This document shows, piece after piece, positions 9,606 through 20,611 of a stretch of 64,000 bases of DNA. The position numbers and the translations under genes are program-made. The DNA lies in NCBI GenBank assembly GCA_039720395.1, contig CM077820.1, positions 53,406,631 to 53,470,630 on the forward strand. The letters run 5' to 3'. The notes beneath the pieces were generated by a model. The model was given only the letters and a program-made list of their open reading frames with translations. It ran no database searches and was not told the DNA's origin. Source of the DNA: Liquidambar formosana. Taxonomy: Eukaryota > Streptophyta > Magnoliopsida > Saxifragales > Altingiaceae. Numbering within the stretch: the first letter of the stretch is position 1; the number at the start of each line of letters is the position of its first letter.

Positions 9606-12582
9606 TCAGAAAGCAGCCACCTTCAATGCAATCATTAGAGCTATCCAATCTTTGATGTCATCCACAAACTGAAAATAGGCATGCCTCCAAGTCTTCTTCA
9701 CCAATAAAGTTCCACAAACACGCCAGAACCCAACGACAAATCCTGGCCCAATGCTAACATAGAACCATAGCATTTCGGAATCCTTTTTATCGTGGCCATC
9801 CTCTTCTGTATCAGCAGAATCAGTAGGTGTTTGTCCATCAGAAGTATCATCTCCAGGGCACTTAGTTGGAAGAGGAACCCCACAAAGTAAAGGATTAGCC
9901 TCATAAATAGAGGAATCATTGAGTGTTTGTAGCTGATTTCCTGATGGAATTCTTCCTACCAAGTTGTTATGGGACAAATTAAAGTGAGCCAAGGAGCTTA
10001 GAGAAGAGATGCTTAGAGGAATGGGTCCAGAAAGAGAGTTGTTGGAGAGATCAAGTGTCTCCAGCCACCTCAAGTTTCCAATCTTGTCAGGAATGCTCCC
10101 TGTTAGATGATTCATTGACAAATTCAAGATGCTCAATGCAAAGAGGCTTGTTATTTGGCGAGGGATTCCTCCCAGTAGGTAGTTTTGTGAAAGGTCAATG
10201 CAAATAACATAGTCGAGGGTGCTACCATATTCGAGTTTCGTTCCTTTTGAAACTATCATCATTTCTTCAGGGTAGTCGATCTACGAACCTATTAATTGAA
10301 TTTCCATAGACCAAAGAGGTTAAATTGCCCAAACACGTAGGAATAAACCCTGTCAAATTGTTCTGCGCAAGGTCTAGGATGTGAAGAAGAGAAAGATGAC
10401 ACAGCTTTGAAGGGACCTCTCCACTGAATTTGTTGGACCGCAAGCGTAATATCATCAATGAAGATAGCTTCTCACCAATCCACGGGGGTATGTACCCTGA
10501 TAAATTATTTCCTCCAAGATCAAGTCTTATCAATCCCTTGCAATTTTGCAAGGAGGAAGGAAGATCCCCTTCAAGATGGTTGTCACTCAATATTAAGAAT
10601 GACAAGTCGTGCAGGTTACCGATTGATTTTGGAATAGTGCCATAAAGACTGTTATTTGCAAGATCCAAAACACTCAGAGCTTGAGAACCATTCCAAATAT
10701 TAGGGAGTGTTCCAGATAACTGATTATCTCTTATTGAAAGAATTCTCAAATACTTTAATTTAATAATGGACAGGGGGATGTTGCCGTTGAGAAAATTCTC
10801 AGAAAGAAATAAGATTTCCAAATTTGGCATAATTTCACCAAGATTTGGGGGGATAGGTCCGGAAAAAGAATTGTAGTCCAGGAAAAGATCACCCATACTG
10901 CCAAACCAAAGTGGAAATGGACCCTCTAATAAATTAGAACTCAATTCAATGTATGTTGCCTTTGGAAACCTTAAAGATCGTGGTAGCTTTCCCCTGATTT
11001 GGTTATCTGTCAAATCCAAGCCAATGATTTGAGAAGATAATGTGGAAATCCAATTACCAGGTACAATGTCTGAAATCCCTGCACTTTCAAGGATTACATA
11101 TTGAAGGTCGCTTTGAGATTGAATCCATACAGGAAATTTGGGGCCCACTTTGCAGTTTTGAAGCTGGATCGATTTGAGATGGAAAGGAGGAATCCATCCA
11201 GAGCTCACATTGAAAGTTAAGGACTTCTTCGAGGTGGTATCTATCCATAACATTTCTAAGCTGGTGAGGTTTAGGAAATGAGCTTCTGTTAGAACCCCTT
11301 CCCATGAATTTGAGTCGAGCAACATGGTATCCAGCTTTGAGAGTTGTCCGATGCTTTGAGGAATGGTCCCATTCATCTCATTATGAGAGAGGCCCAATTC
11401 GTGCAAGGACGACAAGTTTCCAATGGATGATGGAATCAAACCCCAAAAGTAGTTGAATTGGAGATAAAGATACCTCAAGTTTTCGAGTCCCCCTAATGAA
11501 TCAGGCAAGTTCCCTACCAGTTGGTTACTAAATAAATCTAGTGAAACCAAGCCGTTGTTGGGGCAACTTGAAAAACTGTCCAGAAATTCATTAATCTCTC
11601 CGCTCAAATTATTTCCGGAAATATCTAAAACCTCTAACTTGCAAAGCTTCCCCAAGAATCTTGGTATTCGACCTTCAATGTTTCCATTAAAAGACAAATC
11701 AAGGTCTTGGAGAAATATCAGGTTCACAATTTCACCAGGAATGGCACCATGAAAAGAATTCAAGCTGAGATCAAGTTTTGTGAGGCCAGTGAGATTAAAC
11801 AACCAATGGGGCAATGGGGAGTCAAATGAACTCGAGGACATATCAAGGACCCAAAGTGAGGTGAAATTAAGGAGTGGGAGTGACAATGGAATGCTTTCAA
11901 GTTCACATCCAGGTAAGTGTAACTCCACCAGGGATGGAAGCACATTAACTGCATGTAGCCAATCTGCTCCTACCCTATTAAGGTTCACACCTCCCAAGTT
12001 AAGGTGTTTTAAAGAAGACAGGCCTGAGAGCCACCGGAGGTTTGCTGCATGTAATTCCCTTCCATTGAGGTCAAGATAACGCAGGGTGACAAGTTTTTGA
12101 GTTGAGGCGGAAGCTCTCCAGAAAATGAAGCAGATGAGAGATTGAGATATCTCAAATTATGAAGCGAACCCAAAAACTTAGGAATATGGGTTCCTCCAAA
12201 ATCATTCAGGCTTAGGTCCAAGTAATTCAGATATTTCAAGCTGAGTAAGGAAGGATTTATCTTAGCTCCTAACTCACTGGCCATTTCATCAGGAGGATTT
12301 GTGAGGTTGAGCTTGAAGACATGTCCTGTTTTATCGTCACATCCTACCCCTCTCCACTTGCAGCAATCTTCACCAAGCCAAGAAGAAACCCGAAGGATCT
12401 GTGAGACCTTGTTTGAAGGTGAGAAGCGCTTCTCTTTCTGTCTTGATGCATTTGATATTTGAAAGTACTTCACCACATGTACAGAGTTTAATGATCTCCA
12501 AGTAAGAAGATCCCAACAACCAGAATAAAAGAAAGAGCATCGTGGGATGGCAAATGGATATGAAAGTGGAATTGCTATGCAT
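9606..12582 (-). pseudogene. RLP1: Cf/EIX-type LRR receptor-like protein, frameshifted
   Basis: The family consists of membrane-anchored surface receptors for microbial or developmental signals that lack a kinase domain. On the minus strand: signal peptide ([14 protein letters not shown]), N-terminal cap with [12 protein letters not shown], a long run of extracellular leucine-rich repeats with the GxIP motif, an island region, final repeats, an acidic juxtamembrane stretch, one membrane helix (FYVSIGPGFVVGFWRVCGTL) and a short basic tail. Comparison with RLP2 shows three breaks. A small deletion lies near 12385 after TDPSG, a one-base loss near 12090 after KNLS, and an extra four bases near 10272 in the island region. 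A CGA-to-TGA stop also removes the last seven tail residues. The first seven codons of RLP2 are absent, so the start is the internal Met at 12582. Closest named relatives would be EIX2-like receptors; the match is by motif and organisation. Confidence 0.85.
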
Positions 12583-12644
12583 GTTGCTTTAAAGGGTATG
12601 TGTTATATTTGCGTGGGATGCCAAGGCACCTTTGTACCCCAACT

Positions 12645-12653
12645 TATATATAG
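12645..12653 (-). promoter_or_regulatory. TATA-like box of RLP1
   Basis: The minus strand reads CTATATATAAG about 60-70 bases upstream of the RLP1 ATG, the same place as the box upstream of RLP2. Confidence 0.5.
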
Positions 12654-12659
12654 AGGTTG

Positions 12660-14291
12660 AGAGATCATTACCAAAGGATAGGAGAATGGAATCAAAAAAC
12701 AGCCGCTTTGACTTTCAACTTTGTTTTCCTAACAGGGTGTTTCTGTGCTTTTAATTTGGATGACGTAGCAATCCACCTCAAACGGCTAGGTTACCTAGGT
12801 ACATAGGTTCCAAATAACTATGACATTAGGTGGAATGAGTGAATCTGGATCTTTATTTACTTATGTGTATATTAAGTTTATAATATTTCTAAATCTGATC
12901 GTTCTTAAAATATATTTTGACCTCATGAGGTCTTATTTGACCCAACTTCATTTTAATTTTGACAATTCCATTAATTGATATCTTCAATATTTACCTTACT
13001 CAACATTAAAAATTTAAAACCCTTTAGTTTTCATTTTTTTGGCTCTAATTTTCGCTCATAACTTTGACCTGCAATTTTTATATTGCAGCTGATAGCTTGG
13101 TTCTGAATTCATGATATTCATAAATTGGTCAAGTAAAATAGGATATAGAAAAATAAAAGTATTGAATAGTCTTTTTCAGGATGTGGGGGAAGTGTTTAAA
13201 TATCAATCAATTTTTTAGTGTGTATATATTTATCTTTCGTTCAATAAGGAGTTTTTTTTTTTCCTTTTGTTATTGTCAAGTAGAGGAAAAAAAACAATTC
13301 TTATATATACTTATCATTAGTATTGATTCTTGACTCTCTAAAACTAAAATCCCAACTTCGCTATTAAAGGTGTCCTAAAAACTTTTGAGTACGTGTATTA
13401 ACACTTTTTTGTTTGTGATACAAACAAAGAAAAGACCTCTGCAATACAAGTGGCACACCACACACGTGCTGGTGGATCAATGCGCTAGTTTGATTGATTA
13501 ACTCGGATAATGGTAGTCTATCTTGTAATGGTTAATATTTTATTTATTTATTTTTGTGAAAATGAAGGTAATGAACTTATTGCTGAAATTGCCTACATAC
13601 TATTTTTTAATGCTTTAATAAAATTTTCTTTCACGGAAAAAAAGAAAAAATCTCCTTGAAACATTGTGAGTGTAGAGGAAACAATGGGATTGGTGTTTTG
13701 GGTATCAATCGTTTTGTTTGATTGATGAAAAGTGTTAAATTGTTCAAATTTTTTTGTTAGTTCAAATTTGTTTGCTCAACTGATGTCATGATTTTTTTGG
13801 GTAGGATAATGTGGGCAAAATATTTTGACAATATAGCATTACTCTTGATTGATATGTGATGGGATCTGTTGATTGAGATTGAACAATGCTAAAAGACCTA
13901 AAAATATTGACATGACATCACATGTCATAAAAACTACAATAAGTGAATATGTGAGGATTGACAGATCAATTGGTTTTGTTGCCAAAACCAACTTATATAA
14001 GAGGAGTTAACAGATAAAAGACAACCACATAAGGTTTCATGATTCTTATGAGTTTTGGACTTACTTAGTTCATTTGAGTTATGAGATCTTATATGGATCT
14101 AAGGTTTTATTCGAAGAATTAATTTCCTCATCATAAATTAAAAAAAAAAAAAAATCAATTTACAAAGACCACGCCAACATCAAAGAATCTATCTTCAATG
14201 ACCAGCGGAACCCACAAACATGATCCAAATGACATCAACCTTTCCACCAACCCATCAGGAAGAAAGTGCTTAACTGCTTTCATATTGATTG
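12660..14291. other. Unassigned AT-rich intergenic DNA
   Basis: Scattered T and A tracts; no coding frame, RNA gene or clear transposon terminus was recognised. Confidence 0.4.
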
Positions 14292-15410
14292 ACCCAGATT
14301 CCTAATGACCGACGACAAAAAATTAAGCAAGAAGAGAAGACCAGCCAAAAAGCAATACCCCCAAGAATAAAATGATTCAGCAGGTCTGAAATTGGAGTGG
14401 GCAAGTTGTGCTTTTGGACTTTGGTCATGGGTACGTCTAAAGATGAAGTGATTAACAGGTCTAATTTTCTTTGATTCATGTGAGTGATTGACCCCAAGTC
14501 AAGATAGATGATTCATGAGTCAATGATGCAAAATTTTTTCTTTCAATTCATAACTACGACTTTTCTCATTCTCATATACTGTTTCCGTTCCACATTCATT
14601 GTCTTGTTTGAAAAAACATATTTTTTTAAGAATCTTTATTAGATACTTTCACACCTATATTTATACTTTAATATTCTAATTTTACCCTCAAGGGTAGTAT
14701 AATCAGTAATTGAGTTTGTTTTGTCCATATTATGTAATTATTACTATAGATATGGGTTTTTATTAGAAATTTATTAAAATGAAGTCATTGACTTTTTTAT
14801 TAGGATAAGAATTTTGAAACGGCTCAAAATAAAAAGGAAGAAAAAAAATATGAAATGTGGGGAGTATAAAGATTTTCAATCCAACTAATCCTTTGAATGT
14901 TGATTAGATCACTGTACACTCCATATCAGTTAACAATTAGGATAAATTCGGTGAGGTGAGTACCCAAAAGGAGTGAAAAGTCCAACACAATACTTTTTGC
15001 TTCTTGAGACGTAAGTTCTAAGAAATATCTATCGGTCCACATCATAGAATTTTTGGTTTGGAGAAAGGACTCGTTTTGAGGAACCCAGTGCTTTAGTCTT
15101 CTTTAGAAAGCAGAGACGCTATTTTCTGCATTCAAGCCCCCACCATCCGGAATGGATCTTTAAAGGAGGCTTTGAAAATTTGTACCATTGAATTGAACTG
15201 TTGCAGTGAGGTGGGAATGCAACTTTTTAAAAGGTAATGCACCCAATATCATTCACTTGGATTCGGCAAAGTTGCGGGAATGAGGTGGGCAAGTTGTGAT
15301 TTTGGTCATGCGTCATTACCTAAAACGTACATTACAAGGTTTGAATTAAGAAGTGTTCGGTTAATTAGCAAGACAATTCCTTACTGCTAAATTAATAATC
15401 AGACACGTCT
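14292..15410. repeat. 1.1-kb direct repeat, left copy
   Basis: Starts ACCCAGATTCCTAATGACC and ends AATAATCAGACACG. The right copy is 16462-17630 in the same orientation with scattered differences. It includes a block (about 15130-15320) that also occurs upstream of other RLP copies (GCCCCCACCATCCGGAATGG). Confidence 0.85.
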
Positions 15411-15447
15411 TTGAAGGTGAGAATCACATCTCTTTCTGCCTTCATGC
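15411..15447 (-). pseudogene. Tiny RLP N-terminal fragment
   Basis: About 40 bases match the [10 protein letters not shown] region of RLP2 (23440-23490) and end abruptly at GGGGCTGAGG, the start of unrelated DNA. It marks a rearrangement junction. Confidence 0.6.
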
Positions 15448-16461
15448 AGGGGCTGAGGGGTGGGGTGCCAGAAGTGGCACTTGACCTCCCTCACGCATTC
15501 AATTTTTTTTTTTTTTTTTTTAAACATATATCTTCATATTCCTAAACTTGACCTTTCTAAATTTTTTTTGACCCCCCTGAATTTATAATTGCAACCCTAC
15601 TCCTCTCTCTTTCCTTTTTTTCCCCTTTATATAAATTGCTCTGACCCATATGTGACATGTGTTACTCAAGTTTCAAAACCGTCGTCGATTCCCTATTGTA
15701 AATTGGTGTTCTACACAACAAGAGTATAGGAAATGGTTCAAATTAAGAAAAACATAATATATCCATTAGTGTACTTGCTTGTGACATTGACATTGATCTT
15801 ACTCGTTGGGACTGTTATAGTGGAGAAGGTGTTTTTTTCCAATGAAGATTGTGAAAAGTTGATTGTGTAACCGAATGGGAGATTAATGGATGAATAATAG
15901 TTTGGTTGTATATATTGAAAAATATATTTTTGATAGGATTGATAATGAGATTATCATTTAACGGTTTTAAAACATGAAGGCTCGTCGGGGACAATTGTAA
16001 AGTAGGAACGTAAGAACTTTTGATGGGATGAAAACTTCAATTTTGGTTTCAAGTTGTTTTTTGTAAAAACTCTTTTTTTGTGGTTTTGTTGTCACGTACA
16101 CTAATATTAGTAGGTTTTCTTTTATTTTTTTTGTGGAGTCCCTAAAGTTTTAGTTAGGGCTCTTGGTTAATTAGTGCTTGTACATGTCTCATATCCTTAG
16201 GCTATGCCCCTTTTTGGTTTAATACATACATTACTTAATTTTTTTTTTTTAAAAAAAGAAATATTATCAATGAATATTTAAGTTTTTGTATTAATTATTA
16301 AGTTCAAAAAATTTTATTTGTTCTTGTTAATTTTTATTGTATATAGAAAGCTACTTCAAATGATTATTTAATTTATAGAGTTAGTAAAAAAAAAAAAAAA
16401 AAACAACAGTAACACCCAAATAAAGTCGCCCCTGCTAACATAAATTCCTGAATTCGCCACT
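15448..16461. other. Insert between the 1.1-kb repeats, possible hAT-related remnant
   Basis: The left end (CAGGGGCTGAGGGGTGGGG) and the right end (CCTGAATTCGCCACTAC) resemble termini of non-autonomous plant hAT-like elements. The terminal repeats do not pair well and I found no 8-bp target duplication. No coding frame is present. Confidence 0.3.
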
Positions 16462-17630
16462 ACCCACATCCTTAATGACCAACGACAAAAAATTAAGCAA
16501 GAGAAGACCAGCCAAAAAGCAATACCCCCAAGGATAAATTGATTCAGCAGGTCGTGAAATTGGAGTGGGCAAGTTGTGCTTTTGGACTTTAATCATGGGT
16601 ACGTCTAAAGATAAAGTGATTAACGGGTCTAATTTTTCTTTGATATTTAGTTTGAGGAGTCATGTGAGTGATTGACAGTCAAGATAGATGATTCATGAGT
16701 CAATGATGCAAAATTTTTTCTTTCAATTCATAACTATGGTAAGCATTTGGAAGATGCACCCATGACTTTTCTCATTCTCATTCTCATATACTCTTTCCAT
16801 TTCACATTCATTGTCCTGTTTGAAAAAACATATTTTTTTAAGAATCTTTATTAGATACTTTCACATCTATATTCATACTTTAATATTCTAATTTTGCCCT
16901 CAAACGGTAGTATAATCAGTAATCGAGTTTGTTTTGTTCATATTATGTAATTATTACTATAGATATGGGTTTTTATTGGAAATTTACTAAAATGAAGTTA
17001 TTGACTTTTTTTATTAGGACAAGAATTTTGAAATGACCCAAAATAGAAAGGAAGACAATAAATATGAAACCGAGGGAGTATATAGATTTTCAGTCCAACT
17101 AATCCTTTAATTTGGATATTGATCAGATCCGTACACTCCATATCAGTTAATAGTTAGGATAAATTTGGTTAGAGGTGAGCACCTAGGAGTGAAAAGTCAA
17201 ACACAGTACTTTCTGATTCTTGAGACGTAAGTTCTAAGAAATATCGGTCTACCTCATAGAATTTTTGGTTTGGAGAAAGGACTCATTTTGAGGAACCCAG
17301 TGCTTTAGTCTTCTTTAGAAAGCAGAGACGCTCATTTTCTGCATTCAAGCCCCCACCATCCGGAATGGATCTTTGAAGGAGGTTTGGAAAATTTGTGCCA
17401 TTGCATTGAACTGTTGCAGTGAGGTGGGAATGCAACTTTTTAAAAGGTAATGCACCCAAATATCATTCACTTTGAATTCGGTAAAGTTGTGGGAATGAGG
17501 TGGGCAAGTTGTGATTTTGGTCATGGGCACGTCATTACCTAAAACGTACATTACAAGGTTTGAATTAAGAAGTGTTCGGTTAATTAGCAAGACAATTCCT
17601 TATTGCTAAATTAATAATCGGACACATGTC
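16462..17630. repeat. 1.1-kb direct repeat, right copy
   Basis: Right partner of 14292-15410. It diverges after AATAATCGGACACATGTC. Confidence 0.85.
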
Positions 17631-17805
17631 TTGTCCCGACATGTGGCCCCATGTTTGTTTAAGGACAAAGGTCCATATGGCATTCATTTATAAAAAATAA
17701 AAAATAAAAAATAAATAATAAATAATTAGGGTATTCTATGTCTTACTCTCGTCGAGATTTCTGTTAAGACTATGTCTCTAATTGTCCATGTGAGATGCCT
17801 CATAC

Positions 17806-18035
17806 CCAAGAAGAAAGCCTATCTGAAGGACTATGAGACCTTCTCTGAAGGTGGGAAGCGCTTCTCTTTCCATCTTCATGCATTTGACTTTCAAATCTTT
17901 ACTGCAAGCACTGGGCTTAATGATCTCTAGCTGTGAAGACCCAAACAACCACAATAGAAGAAAGAGCATCATGGGATGGCGAATGGATATGAAAGTGGAA
18001 TTGCTATGCGTGTTGTTTTTGAGGAACCTCAACAT
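17806..18035 (-). pseudogene. RLP N-terminal fragment B
   Basis: From an ATG at 18035 on the minus strand the DNA encodes MLRFLKNN, a signal-peptide region (MLFLLLWLFGSSQLEIIK), then KCMKMEREALPTF and a frameshifted start of the cap domain. It ends near 17806 before any leucine-rich repeat. It is a solitary 5' end of a lost RLP gene. Confidence 0.75.
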
Positions 18036-18130
18036 TGAAAAGTTAGTACATTCGAATGGAATGCAGAGGCAAGTTTGTAGCCCAAGCCAGAGTTTGGAAA
18101 ACAACTCGTTTCAAGGAACCCAAAACTTTA

Positions 18131-18557
18131 GACTCTATTTGCTTTGTGGATTTTATCAAGGGAAAATATATATATATATATATACAGAGGTGATCCCATC
18201 AGCACGTGCTGATGTAAGTTACATCAGTACTATGCATTGGGGGTTGTACCCCTTGCATTGATTCAATGCACCTCACATCTCACTAATACACAAGGTACAA
18301 CTTCCAATGCAGGTTTTGATTTAAGTTATATCAGCACGTGCTTACCTGATCATCATCCTATATATATATATATATATATATATATGGAATTGTATTTTTC
18401 TTAATTTGGTTGTAATGAAAAATTGGAAGAAGAAGAAGAATAATAATTAGAATAATTTTGCCTTGATATGATTTTATTTTTTCCTTTCATTTTCTTTCCT
18501 CATTTTTTTCCCTTCCTTGTTTTTTTCCTTGTTAGAGTCCACAAACCAAATAGAGGG
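18131..18557. mobile_element. Tourist-like MITE carrying a second MITE
   Basis: Inverted ends CTCTATTTGCTTTGTGG and CCACAAACCAAATAGAG are flanked by TTA on both sides (18128-18130 and 18558-18560), the target-site size of PIF/Harbinger-derived elements. Removing the nested (TA)n-MITE-(TA)n insert leaves about 210 bases, close to the complete 219-base relative at 61159-61377. Confidence 0.65.
18185..18359. mobile_element. 175-bp MITE inserted in a TA array, copy 1
   Basis: This is the reverse complement of 51657-51831. Both copies are 175 bases and sit inside (TA)n. The ends carry CAGCACGTGCTGAT and, inverted, CAGCACGTGCTTACC. It has no coding capacity. Confidence 0.75.
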
Positions 18558-18777
18558 TTAGTCTTCTTAAAAAGTAGAGGTGCCATTTTATGCGTTCAAG
18601 CCCCCAATATTTTTCTTTATTTGGTTGTAATGGAAAATTGGAAGAAGAAGAAGAAGAATAATAATTAGAATAATTTTGCCTTGATATGATTTTATTTTTT
18701 CCTTTCATTTTCTTTCCTCATTTTTTTTCCCTTCCTTTTTTTTTCCTTGTTAGAATCCACAAACCAAATAGAGGGTT
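18405..18777. repeat. ~218-bp tandem duplication of MITE 3' half
   Basis: The segment TTGGTTGTAATG...AGGTGC(TC)ATTTTATGCGTTCAAGCCC occurs twice (about 18410-18602 and 18625-18823). The second copy begins where the first ends. It is rich in GAA and T tracts, and small open frames in it are by-products. Confidence 0.75.
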
Positions 18778-18824
18778 AGTCTTCTTAAAAAGTAGAGGTG
18801 CTCATTTTATGCGTTCAAGCCCCC

Positions 18825-19000
18825 ACCATTCAGAAGGTGTCTTTAAAGGAAGTTTGGAAAATTTGTGCCTTTGCATTGAAATGTCGCTGTGAAGGAGGAA
18901 TGCAACTTGTTGAAAGATAAATGCACCCAATATTGTTCACTTTGAATTCCACGAGTTGTGGGAATGGGGTGGGCAAGTTGGGGTTTTGGTCATCCACATA
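18825..19000. repeat. RLP upstream-type block, further copy
   Basis: Matches 15130-15320 and 17345-17535 and, partly, 24075-24170: CAAGCCCCCACCATTC, GGTTTGGAAAATTTGTGCC, GGAATGCAACTT, GGTGGGCAAGTTG. These look like shared non-coding flanks of the RLP duplicates. Confidence 0.65.
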
Positions 19001-19027
19001 TGAATTTTATACAATGTTTTCGAGAAA

Positions 19028-19190
19028 CAGAGTATCCGGCTTTGAGAGTTGTCTGATCCTTTATGGAATGGTCCCCTCATCACTTTATCAGAGAGCCACA
19101 ATTCTCGCAAGGTTGACAAGTTTCCAATGGACGATGGAATACCCCAAAAAAGAGTTGCATTCGATGGAAAGATATCTCAAAATAGAGAAT
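19028..19190 (-). pseudogene. RLP internal LRR fragment C
   Basis: The minus strand corresponds to about two repeats of RLP2 (the region LRYLYLESNSFWGSIPSSIG to GTIPQSIGQLSKL, about 22340-22510) but is broken by frameshifts and substitutions. No other exon parts adjoin it. Confidence 0.65.
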
Positions 19191-19249
19191 TTTTCATTAG
19201 TAACTCAATGAAATTACTAGCTCGCTAACAGCAGGATTTTGAAAATAAA

Positions 19250-19637
19250 TTCACGCAAACAATTACATCCCACAATATCAGAAATTAAGCATCATACATC
19301 CAAAATGCATCCATTGCATAATTCACAAATATCCAAGTTTACATCCCAAATAAATACATCCAAATTACTAACAACATTGCTATTTCCAAAAAAAAAAAAA
19401 AAAAAAAAGAAAAAAAAAACACAAGCCAAAAAAACGTCTACCCAAATATCCTGCTCCATCACTATGGCGCCACTTCCTCGGATGGATCTGAAAAATTAGA
19501 AGGGTGAGTTATACAGCTTAGTAGAAAACCATTCCAAAACATTGATCAAGGTTTAAAACATATTAAAATTATCCAATTTATTGTAAACAAATTTGATACA
19601 AAAATGAGAGTTTTACATGAGTATAAAAATTGCAATG
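19250..19637. repeat. RLP downstream block, copy 2
   Basis: Counterpart of 9030-9430. It is interrupted at its end by the S15 retrocopy and continues at 20208 with AATGGCCAAAC. Confidence 0.8.
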
Positions 19638-20206
19638 CAATGGCGGATATCGAGACAGATGTGGCTCCAGGGCAGCCGAAGAAGAGGACATTCAAGAAAT
19701 TCAGCTTCAGAGGCGTTGATTTGGATGCTCTTCTTGATATGTCTACAGACGAGCTTGTCAAACTCTTCCATGCCAGAGCTCGTAGACGGTTTCAACGAGG
19801 TCTAAAGCGGAAGCCAATGGCTTTAATCAAGAAACTGCGTAAAGCTAAACGGGAAGCAACACCTGGTGAGAAGCCAGATCCAGTTAGAACCCATCTTCGC
19901 AACATGATCATCGTGCCAGAAATGATTGGAAGCATCATTGAAGTTTACAATGGCAAGACCTTCAATCAGGTTGAAATCAAGCCTGAAATGATTGGCCATT
20001 ATCTGGCTGAGTTCTCCATCTCTTACAAGCCAGTCAAGCATGGAAGGCCTGGTATTGGTGCCACTCACTCATCCAGGTTTATTCCCCTCAAGTGAAATCT
20101 TTACGTGTGCCTTGAGACATGGTTTTTTAGCGCTAGATGTTGGAAGCACTCTTTGTTAAAAATTGAATTTTTGATATCTCCTCAAAAAAAAAAAAAAAAA
20201 AAAAAA
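19638..20206 (+). mobile_element. Processed retrocopy of ribosomal protein S15 mRNA
   Basis: An intronless S15 cDNA is followed by a short 3' UTR and about 23 A residues (20184-20206). It is flanked by the direct repeat ATTGCAATG (at 19629-19637 and 20207-20215, possibly longer with A bases). The RLP1 flank has the empty version of this site (AAAAATTGTAATGGCC near 9410-9425). These are the hallmarks of LINE-mediated retroposition. Confidence 0.9.
19640..20095 (+). CDS. RPS15: 40S ribosomal protein S15 (uS19), intronless retrogene copy
   Basis: The 151-residue frame matches the cytosolic uS19 family over its whole length. It has an N-terminal basic [16 protein letters not shown] segment, [13 protein letters not shown], the [17 protein letters not shown] helix, [35 protein letters not shown] and the C-terminal [19 protein letters not shown]. 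uS19 is part of the small-subunit head near the decoding centre. The start chosen is the ATG at 19640, because homology begins there. An in-frame upstream ATG at 19604 would add 12 residues encoded by flanking DNA. The copy has essentially no 5' UTR of its own, so expression would need a local promoter. No disabling change is visible. GSIIEVYNG, where an uncharged residue is usual, is a candidate substitution. Functional or recent dead-on-arrival are both possible. Confidence 0.88.
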   Translation: MADIETDVAPGQPKKRTFKKFSFRGVDLDALLDMSTDELVKLFHARARRRFQRGLKRKPMALIKKLRKAKREATPGEKPDPVRTHLRNMIIVPEMIGSIIEVYNGKTFNQVEIKPEMIGHYLAEFSISYKPVKHGRPGIGATHSSRFIPLK

Positions 20207-20207
20207 A

Positions 20208-20611
20208 TTGCAATGGCCAAACAAAAAATTTGAGGGTACCCGCTCACCCTACGACCATCCATTACAGGCCAAGTTCATGCATTCTAGGATCTCTATAAAA
20301 GATTGTCCAATTTCAAAACTATAACCATGAATTCCTCCAGCTCAAAATTTCCCAACCAGCATTTTCAATCACAAGATTTATACCCAAGAGTTAGCCAAGA
20401 CATTCCGTTTCTCAAAATCATCTCTCATTATTTATTTGTGCATGTAACAAAGTGCACAACCAGTGTAGATAAATAATAGATGGCAAGATAAAGAAATGCT
20501 TACAAGATCAAACAATTTTAAAAAAAGGGAAAAAAAAGAAAGGCGATAGGCATTATATAATCAATTATTACCTGAACTGTGGAGTTTAATTTCCCATCAA
20601 CAAGAACGTTC
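20208..20611. other. RLP2 3' flank
   Basis: Parts at 20480-20611 match 9440-9605 downstream of RLP1. About 250 bases (20225-20475) have no counterpart there. A GTTCAG|GTAATA donor-like site about 40-50 bases past the RLP2 stop (near 20573) suggests an intron in the 3' UTR. Confidence 0.45.

Noticed and set aside
15448..16461. Complete hAT element between the 1.1-kb repeats
   Set aside because: Ends resemble hAT termini but do not pair well and lack an 8-bp duplication.
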